DNA of 64,000 nt from Tetmemena sp. SeJ-2015 (lineage: Eukaryota; Ciliophora; Spirotrichea; Sporadotrichida; Oxytrichidae), in contig JAJKFJ010022673.1 in the NCBI GenBank assembly GCA_027382625.1, forward strand, positions 1 to 64,000. The letters are read 5' to 3'. Under the pieces are notes generated by a model. It worked only from the letters and a program-made list of their open reading frames with translations, was not told where the DNA came from and searched no databases. The position numbers and the translations under genes were made by a program. Below are positions 1 to 11,159 of the stretch, one piece after another; within the stretch, counting starts at the first letter, position 1, and every line of letters starts with the position of its first letter.

Positions 1-146
1 TTGAACGAAAAGCTCGTTGTCTACAATCTTTCCCATTATGCTCGCTATAATTAATTTATAATACACAATTCATCCCAATCATAAATATTCTTCTGCAAGT
101 CGATTCTTGCTTGCATTAAGAGTTAAACAATTAATTATCTATGCTT

Positions 147-1242
147 TCAGCCTTGAGAGATTAGTTTGAGATCGTAAATGCTGATCTCACCATTTTGGCA
201 GGCAACTGCGATTTGATCACCAGCAGGAGAGTAGCTTGCACCCCAAACAGGTGCACTGAAGTTTATGGACTGGACACATTTGCCTGATGAGAGATCCCAA
301 AGCTTTACTTGCTTGTCTAGAGAGCTAGTGATAAACTGCTTCTGCTAATCTGAGCTTATGGAGATTGAGGTAATACAGTCAGAGTGGCCAGTCAAAGTTC
401 TCTCTCTAGTCAAAGAGCCGACATCAGTGATGTTGATATGAAGATCTTCACCTCCAGATATCAACTTCTCATTATCTGGACTGAATTTGAGAGCTCTTAC
501 TGCCTTTCCGTGATCTACATAACTTTGTAAAAGCTTTCAGTGTCTTACTCATAAAAGAGTGCTTCTCATCTGGATTACTTAACTAGAAAAGATCAACTGC
601 ACCATCATTATTTCCGCAAGCAAATCTTAGTCCGTTTGGAGACTAAAATCATTACTTATATAGGCCTTAATTTCACTTACATAGGCTAAAGAGTGGATAT
701 ATTTAGAGCCTTTGTTGAACTCTCTCAGTATATCGCCTGAGTGAACATCGAATCCTTTCAAGGATAGTGCTCCACTGATGACTTCCTCTCCATTAGGATT
801 GAACTCAATCTTCCATGTATCGTAGATGTCGTCCCTTTGAATCTCCTTGTAGAGTTTCAAGCCAAGATCTTCATTCAAGCTGTATATCTGAATTGCATAG
901 TCCAAAGTTGAAACAGCCACCTTATCTCCTTTAGGGCTAATCTTCACATCAACTGCTGCCAGAGTACTATCGCTGTGAGCGGAAAACGAAGGTCTGTCTA
1001 TCTTGGCCTTACTCTTCTTCAAGTCATCCAAGTTCCTAAATTTCAAGAATCATTCACCTTAATCAATTACTTACCATACTCTCAAAGTCTTGTCAACAAA
1101 AGCAGCTGCGAAGTAGGGAGTTTGCTGATTCTGGCAGAACTCGATGCTGTAGCACTCAACTCCAAAGTTGAACTTATACAACTGGCTCTATAAAAATATT
1201 TGTTGCTTAACAAACCTATCACAGAAGAAAAGGAATTACCAT
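147..1242 (-). CDS. SKI8: SKI8/WDR61-like WD40 repeat protein
   Basis: WD40 beta-propeller protein. SKI8/WDR61 is a scaffold of the cytoplasmic Ski complex (3'-5' mRNA decay) and of the nuclear PAF1 complex. Repeats are readable throughout, for example TLRVWNLDDLK, ALKFSPDNEKLISGGED and KQVKLWDLSSGKCVQ, and order and spacing resemble human WDR61. The model has three GT-AG introns (1188-1239, 1036-1074, 643-680) and one 28 bp IES (533-564). Removing them leaves 939 bases, exactly 313 codons including the UGA stop, close to the 305 residues of the human protein. The first intron starts directly after the ATG, so exon 1 is the start codon alone. In-frame TAG/TAA codons sit where Gln fits. The family call is firm; assignment to SKI8 rather than another small WD40 protein rests on length and repeat similarity. 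Confidence 0.85.
533..564 (-). other. 28 bp IES with AAGC pointer inside SKI8
   Basis: On the coding strand AAGC occurs at both edges of a 24-base AT-rich insert (GCTT at 533-536 and 561-564 on the plus strand). Reading through the insert breaks the frame. Removing 28 bases (insert plus one pointer) joins NPDEK to LLQSYVDHGK and restores the WD40 blade. The insert has no GT-AG ends that keep the frame. It is therefore better explained as an internal eliminated sequence than as an intron. Confidence 0.75.
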
Positions 1243-1422
1243 TTTTAGTCTTAGTTAAAAAATGCTTATATTAAATTATAACTTTATAATTTTCTAACTT
1301 TAAAAAATGTTTGATAATAATTAAATGCATCATACTCGGCCATAGTTCAAAGATAGTGCGATTATCATTACTATTACTACTATTTACATAGCTTTATTCC
1401 ATATATAGTTTATTTCTTTATT

Positions 1423-2806
1423 TCAAGCGGTTAGGTTCGCAAGGAGGAGGACTTTCTTTCTGTTGTTAAGCATCTTCATGCCATGTCTTCGACTGACTTT
1501 AGAAAAATGCCTCGGTACTGAAAATAGCTCCTGATGAACCTTGGCTTGCTCTTTTATGCAATTGAACTTCAAAAACTCAAAACTCTTGAAGCTGATGAAG
1601 GCTTGAATTGTGTAGATCAGAGGCACTTGAATCTTAACTGGAAATCCGTCTTCCCCGCAAAGCTTTCTCAATTCCTCATTTGAGAGGTAGTTCAGCATTT
1701 GCTTGATAAAGCGGAAGTCTCCTGAGCAAGAGAAAGTGCGTAAAACGGTGAGGAGCATGTCATTAGTGAGGGGAAACTGCTGCGTAATCCATAGATTGCA
1801 CTTTAATTCAGTGGTCTTCTCCTCTTTGATTGATAGGTATTTCAAGAATGAATCTTTGTTCTCCTCAAAATAGTTATCAGGTTTGTCCACTTCTAGAACT
1901 TCCTCATCTATCTAAGAGCTCTTAATCTGCTACAAAGAGCAGTTATAAGATAATAAAAAGATCAACTACATTCATTATAAGGCTATAATAGTGAGCTTAT
2001 ATCTCCTGCTTTTGTAAGAGTTGATGCATTCATTGATGGGAAATCCAAAGAAGGATTTGCAAGGTTCGTTATTGATCTAAAGGTGTTTGAGATTGTAGAT
2101 TACTTGTTCTGAGTTCATGATCTCGTTTATGAGTGCTATGCGTTCTTCGATATCGAAATCCTCCATAGAGTCTAGTACAGTTTCCTTATCTCTGTTTAGT
2201 AAGATCAGATCGGAGTCTCTCATGAAGTCATTGACTGAATTGTTGTCTCTAAAGATGAGGGACATGTGCCTTCTCTTATTCTTGAGACCTGACATACTTA
2301 TGAAGTTGAAATCGAAACGCACACTTGAGCCAATCTTCCAAATCTTGAAAGTATCTGAGGGTAGAAATTTGAACATGTTCGGAATATAGCAAGAGGAGAG
2401 ATCCCAGTAAACTTCAAAGTAGCAATCAGGTATTCCTCGAAGCTTCTCAAGTACGAGCAATCTATTATTCTGCCATTTAAGTCTTCTCTTCTCATTCTTG
2501 TCATGGAAGATGATAGAGTAGAGTCCTACATTTTTAATCTGTCTGGAGATATCAGCGAGAGTAAGACCATATCTGTCTTCAATTTTGATGTCAGCTCCAG
2601 CCTCAATCAAGATATTTACAGCATAGAGATAGTCTGGGTTCTTGATACTTAGTTTACCTGCCAAGAGAAGTGGAGTGTTATCCTTGTGATCTCTCTCATT
2701 TATTTCTTCTTTGCAGAAGAGTTCCTGATTGCCAAGCAGGCAAGACTTGAGAAGTGTGAAATTCTTTCGTATCACCATTTTGTGTAGTGGAAACTTTCCA
2801 AGCACT
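1423..2806 (-). CDS. ANKRD13-family ankyrin / GPCR-chaperone domain protein
   Basis: N-terminal ankyrin repeats (KFPLHKMVIRKNFTLLKSCL, then a D-NTPLLLA repeat and NILIEAGADI) are followed by the ANKRD13 GPCR-chaperone-like domain. That domain shows EKLRGIPDCYFEVYWDLSS, LPSDTFKIWKIGSSVRFDF and near the end GFPVKIQVPLIYTIQAFISF. In animals this family binds ubiquitinated membrane cargo on endosomes. The start is probably a split codon: a 34 bp intron (about 2807-2840, with a TACTAAC branch-like site) would join A to TG before CTTGGAAAG. The stretch 1890-2075 between the two coding blocks needs an intron and perhaps an IES. An 8 bp repeat AATGAATG occurs there twice, but I could not find a junction that closes the frame. 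Ends at a UGA. Confidence 0.75.
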
Positions 2807-2879
2807 TAAATAATAATGTTAGTATGCAACTTTTATACTTTGATTTGCTGGAAAAGTCCCATATTTTTATTTTTAGTGA

Positions 2880-4990
2880 TCTGATTTTGTACTTTGATCG
2901 AGAAGTCTGTTGAGAATTTGCTAGGTCCTCCTACCCCACCACAGGGAGTGAACCCATGAGGGCTCTATGACTCAAATATCTAACATAAGCTACTCTGATT
3001 TTGGGGTTAAATTTAGGATTGAGAATCGAAAAAGGCTTAAATATAGAAATGGATAATTATATTTTTTACTTCACTGTCCTTGTGTAGATTTATTCTGAAT
3101 GGCGATTTAATAGAAGTATCTAAATTTCTTTAAAGTTACTACTCTGCGATAGTCTCTCTTTAAAATATATAATCACACACTTTTAATTATCTTTAAGAGT
3201 TTTAGCTGATGATGCTCATTGCTCTTGAATTGATCTAGCTTTGCAGCAATTAGCAGAAAATCATTCATAAAAAATATGATATTGCAAAGCTTTTCTTAAA
3301 TCAGATTGTCATTTTGATTAGTTTGATTTTATCCTTTGTCAGATCCTTATTTAAATTGTTGTTTGAAGTCTCCTTTTAGACTAAGGAGCTGTGACTAATA
3401 TATCGGAAGTTTGTTTTTGCATTAATCCCTTTTGTAATTTTCAGTATTTGATATCTCTATTATTGGCATCGCCGCTCCTTTGTGATTATTCATTTAATTG
3501 GGGAATTCAAAAATGCTTGACTCATTATACTCACTACTCTTTTGAGGCCTGTGGAAATGGCTGAACTTTAGTTTCCTAATACTAATGCTTTAAATTAATT
3601 AAGCATAATTTTAGATTTTTAGCTTTGAGGAGTCTTATTCTCGATAGATTTTTGAAGTTGGTTTAATAGGTTTGAGTTATTCTCTTGGGTTTGCTTTAAC
3701 TCTTTTGTGGAAAGTTCTCTTTCAAAATCAAAATATATACATGCAATTAAGAATAATTAACATACACAATTAAATCTGACTTGATTGAAAAAGGCTAATC
3801 TGGACTGGAAATTTTGGATAACTAATTCAAATGTGGTAAGTGAGTGAAGTTCATACTGGCCTGTTAATGGCTTTTCTGATCTCTACTTATGGAAAAGGTT
3901 CTCAAGTCTGGAGTGGATTGCTTGTGCTAGAGTTTATGATTTGCACTCGAGAATCAACTAACTTAAAAGAGGAAAAATAAATCACTCTTCGCTTGGCTGA
4001 GTAGATGAAAACATCTGATTTATTTGACTATGCAGTTTAGGGCCACCATTTTGGTGACGAGTTTCTTAAATTGAAACAAAATTTAAAAATAATTTATCTC
4101 ATTTTAAAGTTAACATTTTATCCCCTTTCTCTTTAGCCGAAATATCTCTTGCCTACTCTGTTTCCTCTATAATCTCAAAGTGCTCATCTAAACTCTCCTA
4201 ATTTGAGAGATTATTTTTTTAGAATTTTTAAGCATGTTTTTGTGAATTTTGCTCCACTTCATTTGTGAATCCTTTATTCCCCTTTTAAGAGGAGGAGGAA
4301 AGTTGCAATGCTATTTGACTCTTGTCTTTTCCGATATTTATTTGAGCTTTCAATATGGGAGAAATATCCTCGCAGCAGTTTTTCAAATGTCGCTCCTTAT
4401 CCTTTTAACTTGGGAGCATACTCTCTTTAAAAATTTAGCGGCTAACATTGAATCCTTCAGTGCAATAATTGGCATGAATCCTTGACAAATATAAAACTAT
4501 TCCTCAAATTCCAATTAAAATATTTAATTACAAATAGTGCGTTATTTTTTTGGGAGGTTTTTGTGGAACTTATTAATTTTTTAAGCTCAGTTCTTAAAAT
4601 TTTAGCTTGTCATCAGTTCTTTCTCTCAAACCAACAGGCTCCTTCATATTAAATATAAGTGAGAAATATATTTTGACTGGTCTTTTACTGATCACGAATG
4701 CTCACTTAGGGGTCAAAGCTGTTTTCTTCGTTAAAGCTTGTTGATTCAGCAACTGAAAGCCTTTAAATTGGCTTAAAATAGTATAAAAATTGAAATCAAT
4801 GTTAGCTTGATATCCATTGGTTGCATTCTGGTTTTGGCAATAATTACAAGCGATCATAAACAAAAAATTTTGAATGTGAAAGTAGAATTTATTGTGCGAG
4901 TGATTAGAAGAGGAGATTTAATATTCCATTTAATATTGACTCGCATTAAGCAATTAAAATCTCCGTTCAGAACCCGCTCCTTAATTATCT
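2880..4990 (-). CDS. Hypothetical Gln/Asn-rich coiled-coil-like protein, several exons
   Basis: Unrecognised. Minus-strand blocks, rich in Gln coded largely by TAA/TAG, follow one another: about 4700-4980 (contains ACNYCQNQNATNGYQ), 4520-4680, 4110-4480, 3550-3740 (heptad-like DFERELSTKELKQTQENNSN), 3190-3540 and 2880-3110. They are separated by short AT-rich gaps with GTGAG or GTGTG starts, so introns or small IESs must be removed. No conserved domain was recognised. The start is uncertain (an ATG near 4930 is a candidate). At its 3' end the frame stays open into the leader of the ANKRD13-like gene with no UGA seen, so the two genes lie very close or the last exon is misread. Coding nature is well supported by long UGA-free stretches; the joins are not. 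Confidence 0.5.
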
Positions 4991-5437
4991 TAAGAAGTAA
5001 AAATATATAATTATTTTTTATGAAATATATAAAATCTTTTTATTAAGAAGCCTGTCTCGCTAATAAGATTTTAGAATAAGATTATTGATTGAATTATTCT
5101 CCGAACCAGCCCCCATTACAATATTTTCATTCTCAGACCCCTTTAACTTCAGAACATTACGAGCGCCTTTTATTTCTATTTCTAGCCTGCTCTTATCCTC
5201 ATATTTTCATTTTTATATCGTATACTTTTAGATGAGAAAATAAATTTATTCTTCTCTTTCGAATCATTTGTTGTGAGCTTCCAAACATATTCTATCTTAT
5301 AATCTATCAATCTCTCTATATATCTCTATCAAATTAAGCAAACAATTTATTCACTCCTTCACATAAAAAAAATTATTTCTTCCCTCTCTGATTAAGATAA
5401 TATTTGATATCTACTTCACTAAGACAGATAATAAATC
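4991..5437. other. AT-rich spacer, no gene seen
   Basis: Lies between the divergent starts of the Q/N-rich gene (minus) and the inositol phosphate kinase gene (plus). Very AT-rich with short T/A tracts. No conserved frame, tRNA or telomeric repeat was noticed. It may hold both promoters and the boundary between two somatic chromosomes. Confidence 0.4.
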
Positions 5438-6710
5438 ATGGAATTTCTCGAAACACCACAGCCATCATAAACACACTCAGAGCAAGCCAATCTCCAGTAC
5501 GATGAGCTAAATAAGAAGACTCAAGACTCTCAAGCCACGGCCATCTTTACACAGGAGAGTTCCTTTATTAGTAGTGAGGGCTCTTAGAGTGAATGTCTAA
5601 TTGCAGGTGGCCACTCCAACAGATTCTAGTTAGATAAGGAAAATGGTTCTCCTAATAACTGCATTTATATTGTGCTTAGTTTAAATTATTTATGGTTGTC
5701 GCATTTTGTCAAAAAAGACTAACAGGAGTGAAGTCGAAAACTACCAGAAGATATTCATGGATACACTAGAGGTGGACTAAAGACTCAGCTACTTGAAGTA
5801 CTTTAGGGAATTCCTGCCAACTTATCACGGTCACTACGAGTAAGAGGGAATTAAAATATGCTTTTATTTATAAGTTTAAATAATTGAGAATTTTCAACAT
5901 AAAGCTGGAGAACCTAATGATGGACATGCCCTTCGCTTCAGTTCAAAACCTATCCTCCATCTTTAAATGCTCTTTGTTTTAGTTCTGGACATAAAGATGG
6001 GAAAATCCACAGTGACAGCGCATCTCCACTCTGAAAAACTTATACAGCAGAGGTACAAGGACTCCTCAACCACGACTACATCTCTGGGCTTTAGGGTGAC
6101 TGCGCTTATGATTAGAAATCACAAGGGTGAAGTATCAGAGAAGATTACAAAGCCCCACTCTCAGCTCAAAGAAAAAGACATCCCTCACATCCTCATTAAA
6201 TTTATAAGATCTATCGATCAAATATATATGTAAAAATTGCTCATTAAGTTACTGAAGTCGAACGGCTAGGAGTAAATAAATTAAGAGGTACTGGAGCATT
6301 TTTTGCAAGAGGCAGAAAAGATGCTAGCCTACTTTTAGTAGCACAACAACATGCTGATAATCGGTTCGAGCATACTGCTTCTAGTGGACAATATTTCGAG
6401 GCGGTTTGCGATGAAAATCATAGATCTCAGCTCTTGTCAATAATATGAACACGGCCACGAACGCGACGAGGGCTACATAGATGGCATAAAGTCACTTATC
6501 CTAGCACTCAGATCCATCAAGGAAGGCACTCATCACCTCTTTGGATTAGAATACTAGAATCAAATGTCCTCAAACCTTAGCTCGTATTAGTAATTCAGAA
6601 ATGCTTATAGTCTTGATTTAAACACTTTCTTTTTATAATAACTCAGTGAGAGTGAATACAGCAGCAGTAGTAATAGTGAGGCTCAAACCAACAGCGCAGA
6701 GACCTAATGA
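5438..6710 (+). CDS. Inositol polyphosphate kinase (IPK family)
   Basis: The kinase family that phosphorylates soluble inositol phosphates (IPMK/IP3K/IP6K). The variable N terminus (about 80 residues) is followed by FREFLPTYHGHYE and LENLMMDMPFASVQN. The family signature is LDIKMGKSTVTAH, with the PxxxDxKxG-type Lys. Downstream are the TTSLGFRVTALMI block, GSSILLLVDN and the metal/ATP-binding KIIDLS (the family has a -IDF-type motif), then DEGYIDGIKSLILALRSI and HLFGLE. A 31 bp GT-AG intron near 5876-5906 fits. The frame shifts by one base just before LDIKMG near 5970, which is either a tiny IES or a sequence error. A UGA at 6708-6710 ends the frame after a Ser/Gln-rich tail. Subfamily cannot be settled. 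Confidence 0.8.
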
Positions 6711-7133
6711 AGAAGGAGGGTTATACAAATAAGCACAAATAATATTAATCCTACCAGACTTCTACCCGCATCACAAGCTACTAAGGTTACTGCAGTTGCT
6801 GCTCGCAATCATTCTAAATGTTGCCTGTCTATTCTTAGCTCTTCAGCAACTTCAAAAAGCAGTCGCTTTAATTAACATTTAATCTAACCAGCTATTTCTC
6901 TCTACACTATAAGTAATGGATTGTAGAAGAGGGAGTTGAATTGAAGTATTAGGATAATGCAAGCATCCATACATAATTTAATAAGCATTGACCTCCACTC
7001 TTAACTCTTGTTCTTATTATTCTTCATTATAAGGCGCTCAGAAGCAGGCTTAAGTGGAGTCTGCTGCTCTTATAGTAGGAATTTAATTAGCTCAGCAGCG
7101 TAGTAGTGAACATTATCAATAGAGTAGGGACGC
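6711..7133. other. Spacer with an open frame after the IPK stop
   Basis: After the UGA at 6708 the same frame stays open for about 80 codons (RRRVIQISTNNIN..., Ser/Ala-rich). This could be a tail reached through an unseen splice, or chance. The rest up to the eRF1 stop is AT-rich with no feature seen. IPK and eRF1 are convergent here. Confidence 0.3.
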
Positions 7134-8541
7134 TCAGATGAAGTCATTGTCAGCGTCGAAGTCGTCTCCTCCTGCTCCCACATCGACGTGGTGCTCCTCG
7201 ATGTCGATCTTGTACCTCAAGAATCCACCGATGCCGCCGAAACCCTTCACGAACTGGAAACCCTCTTGGGATTTGTCTGTGATGAACTCCACGGAGGCTC
7301 CGTAGTTCTGATAGTTGTGGCAGAGCCATTCGGCCAAGTTGTCCTCCTGGATGACTTCCAAATCTGCGCCAGTCTCTCTGTCCTTGAAGTACTTCTAGTC
7401 CTTCTGCTGTTGGGCGTTGAGGTAGATGGTCTTGGTATCACCCTTGATTGGGTTCTTAATCACGTAGCGGATAGTCTCTAACTCTTCGAAGAGGAGGATA
7501 GTCTCCACTGCGCCCAACTCAAGAGCCTTCATGGTGTCCTCTACTCCGAACACGATCATGTTAGTGTCGAGAGCGATCTCCTCGAAGAACTTGCTCACGA
7601 GCTTCTTCTCGGCTACGAACTTGACGTTGGTGAGAGCCTCTCCTGCCAAGGTGATGGCCTCATTGAGTCCGTTCTCTCCTCCGTAGGAAACATCAACAAT
7701 AGCGACGATGAGGGGGAGAAGTCTCTTATCGAGCATGTCAGTCTCTGAGAGCTCGTTCTTAAATTAGGCATTTCCTGCGAGAACCAGTCCAGTAACGTTG
7801 GGCTTGTCGTTGGTGATGAAGTTGGCACTAGTGAGCTCAGCGACCTTTCTGAGATAGTTGTGACGCTTTTCTTCTCTGAGACGGGCGAATCTGACTGAGG
7901 ACTGTCCTCCCTTTCTGTGCTTCTTGGGCAGCTCGACTGTGATCTTCTGGAGAATCTCTCTGCTGTTGCCCTGGAGGGTGGCATAAAGTGCGCCATTACC
8001 ATCCACGATAATGAATCCGAACTTGTCATCATCAGCTAGGAGGGACTGGAGAGGCTCGGTCTTGAACTTGCCAGAGCAATCATAGAGGAACTGGTTGATG
8101 GGGCGGAAAGGCTCAAAGTCGAAGTTAATTTTCTTCTCAGTCTTGCCGTCCTCCATCAGAATCACTCCGCAATAGAGGCAGAGACCGTTGGTGGGGGTGT
8201 TTCTGTACAACTTCAGCTCTAAACAAGGGCTATTAGATCATTGCTTCAACTTAAAATACTGCATGTGGAAGGGGGTGACTTTACTTACTCTCTTTGGTGG
8301 AGGTGATGGCTGTGGTGACTGACTGCTTAGTGACTCTGGACTTGATGTTTTGGGCGGCAGAGAGCTCTCCCACAAGCAGCTTGGAGTACTTGTTGATATC
8401 GTCCTTGGGAGGGATGATGAGGGAGACCATGGAGGTTCCGTTACCCTTGCAGCTGTCGAGCTGCTTTATTAAGCGCTTGACCTTCCACATCTCGATATGC
8501 TTGTTGTCTCCGACCTGACCGGCGGCAATCGATTCGACCAT
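7134..8541 (-). CDS. eRF1: Peptide chain release factor eRF1
   Basis: Class 1 release factor. It recognises stop codons in the ribosomal A site and triggers peptidyl-tRNA hydrolysis with eRF3. The protein is complete: 445 residues after removal of one 70 bp GT-AG intron (8219-8288); the human protein has 437. Visible motifs are the catalytic GGQ loop ([19 protein letters not shown]), YDCSGKF (the YxCxxxF motif) and, in place of the usual [14 protein letters not shown]. Substitutions in these stop-decoding loops are known in ciliates with reassigned stops and fit a UGA-only code. The C-terminal domain 3 ([25 protein letters not shown]) ends in an acidic tail and UGA. In-frame TAG/TAA codons in eRF1 itself read as Gln. 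No IES interrupts it. Confidence 0.97.
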
Positions 8542-8677
8542 ATTTGTTATTTGTAATAGTGGGTTATGTTAGTGCTTAATAGTAGAACTAGCGAGGGAGG
8601 CTAGGTTATTATTTTATAATGATAAAGCTTGCTTAATTATTTTAATTATATATTTCACTTATATCCAATCAATCGCA

Positions 8678-10743
8678 ATGGAATCTGGTAAGTAAATCTT
8701 TAACACGACACCGTCATGCGAAATGAACACGGAGGGAATTAATATGGGACTTATGAGTATGTGTAGGTGCAAGCAGCGTAAATAATTTGAAAGCCATGTT
8801 CGAAAAGAACATTCAGAAGCAGTAAGACACATTAGTGAGAAGGAGCACAGTGCAGCCGACTAAGCAAACTTTCAATGCAGGTGGCAGCATGGGAGGCCAG
8901 GGATCAATATCTTCCTCAAACAATAATATCAGCAACCCTCCTCCTGCCCTTCAGAAGAATCAATCGGAATAAGTTACTACAAGGTAAGTTAACATTATTG
9001 CATTTAATTCAATGTAGCACAACTGCTTCAGTAAGCAATGGGCTTGTCACTGACACGTAAAAGAACTCAGTCGATTCTTTGAAGTCCATCTTTGAGAAGA
9101 GCAGCACTACTGTTGGCCAGAGAAACTCCACCGCTTCAGGTAATGAAACACTTCCCTGTATTCAGAAAGTCTGATTAATTATACAGGTCTGGGAGCAAGT
9201 AAGACTTAGGAAAACTCGTGGATTAAGAATAACAACAGCAGCGCAAATACAATTACATCTGCTAGGCAAGAAGAGGTCAAGAAAGAGCAACCCGCTCCTC
9301 CTAAAAAGCTAGAGAATCCTTTCGAAAAAAATATCCAGCAGAATTCTGGCTCTGTTCAATCTTCAAACAGCATTATAACTTTTTCTAAACCTCAAGTTGA
9401 GGAGAAGCCAGCTACCTAAACTACTCAATCAGTTCCAGGCAAGATTAATGCCAACCCATTCGGTTAAGTTTTAATAATGAAGCGACTTATATCATGATTA
9501 AAAGTTTAGAAGGAGCAACCCCCTAAAGAAAATCCTTGGAAGGCGAAATTCGAGCAAGAGCGTGCTCAAGCGCAATAACAAACCAAGGAAGCACCTAAGC
9601 CCCTGTAAAATAACGTCTTCTTAAATTAGAGCAAGTCAACTCCAGTGACTTAAGAGAATCCAAACAGCAGAAATGCTGGCATTGCATCTAATAACTCTAA
9701 CAAGCAACTTGGATCAGGAGTTTTCGGAGGGCCCAAGCCTTAGGAGACAATTATCACATCATCAAAGCCAGTAACTTCTGAAATCATATAAAATACAAAA
9801 CCTGCTGCTGAGACCATCATCTCATCTCAAAAGACTCCCCAAACTGAGACAAAAATCATCACTTCTTCAAAACCTCAGGTAGAACCAGAAGTTGTTAAGG
9901 CTACAGTGACTGAGAATAGATAACTTAATTCTCAAGATGTCCCTAAGAAATTAGTCATCAGCGATGTCTTTGGAGCAAAGCCAAAGTAGGATGCGATCAT
10001 TCCCAAGAGAAATTCAGATGCACCTAAGAAACTTGAAAATCCATTTGTGACTGGCGCTGTGAATCAGTAAAAGCCAGAAGCTCTCAGGAAAGAAAATAAG
10101 GATACTATACTCTCTTCCGTGAAGTAACAAGCAGAGTAAGTTTTCAGCTCTTCAAAGCCAACTGTTCAAGCTGAGGTGATAGTAACTTCAGCTCCATCCA
10201 CTCAATAGAAAGAGCAAGCAGTGAAAAAGAAGGGACTGTTTGAAGACTCAGATGAGGAGTCCGACGAAGAGGAAAAGAAGGATAAGGTTGTAACAACGGC
10301 TCCTCAGCTTGGCTCAAATCTCCAACCTCCACCTCTGAACAAGAATAACTTCTCCGCTCCTCTTGTCACATCCAAGACTTTGCCGAGAAATTCAGCACAG
10401 CCAGTTCAATCAGCTGAGAGTGGGGAGTTCAAGAACTCACTTGAAAGTTTACTTGCAAAGGGCAATCCATTGATGCCTGGAATGGCTAGAAAGTAGACTG
10501 TTGTTAGACCTAAGCCAGTCGAAGAAGAGAAAGAGAAGATAAGATTTGATGTGTTTGAAGATGAAGATCCAACTGCCAACAAGTATATTCAGAGTTAGCC
10601 TGTCCTTGATAATGTAAGAACTTCCAATTTTGTTTATAATCTAATAGGAGGCTAATTTGATGAAGCCACAAATGATGAAAAACAAGAGTGTGAGCAAGAA
10701 GTACGACTTCGATCTCTTTGGTTCAGATGATGAGGATAATTGA
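8678..10743 (+). CDS. Low-complexity acidic protein with CPI-like motif and LF-acidic motifs (WASHC2/FAM21-like?)
   Basis: Starts MESG, interrupted after the third codon by an intron ending near 8768 (GTGTAG), then NNLKAMFEKNIQKQ. Long Ser/Pro/Lys/Gln-rich middle with the repeated units IITSSKP and KKLENPF. The C-terminal part has LFEDSDEESDEEE, NSLESLLAKGNPLMPG, then a TVVRPKP stretch, and ends in DFDLFGSDDED before UGA. TxxRPK is the core of the capping-protein-interaction (CPI) motif found in CARMIL, CapZIP and FAM21, and LF plus acidic residues resembles the FAM21 tail motifs that bind retromer. From this I infer an actin-capping regulator. No globular domain was seen, so homology to one named protein is uncertain. 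At least three more introns are visible (near 8982, 9140, 9470). Confidence 0.6.
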
Positions 10744-11159
10744 AATAGCGTTCAAGCTATTGATAGCTCAATTGCCGAGCCTCAGTTAATATCAAAATTA
10801 ATTTTTTCTTTGATTAAAATTTGAATGAGTTCAACGTTTGAATGGAAGAAGGTAGACCAAGATTCATTATTTGTAGTTCTTGTGTTGTATCTTCCTCTGA
10901 GTTAGAAATTTAAATTCACTCGTATCAAATAATTAACATTAGCCTCTCTTCCTTCTAAGTCTCTCCCTTGTACTTGTTGTATTTCTATTTTATTATACTC
11001 TTTGGTATTGATGAGTAAGTAGTGAGTAACTGATTTATGAATTGATGAATTATAGAGATCATTATAAATTATAAATTCGCATTTCACTCTCAAATAAAAT
11101 GTTGTTAGATCAGATGTATCAGCAGGTATCAATTTCACCCTCCCTTTATTTCTCTAAAT

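Noticed and set aside
643..680. SKI8 insert as an IES using the GCCTAT repeat
   Set aside because: Excision between the GCCTAT copies leaves a UGA; a 38 bp GT-AG intron gives the right frame, so it is an intron.
4249..5010. Hydrophobic plus-strand frames (MLHFICESF..., MISIGCILV...)
   Set aside because: They are antisense to the Q/N-rich minus-strand gene, which is UGA-free there.
7188..8032. Long open frames on the plus strand and in other frames across the eRF1 gene
   Set aside because: They are shadows of a G/C-richer, highly conserved gene on the minus strand.
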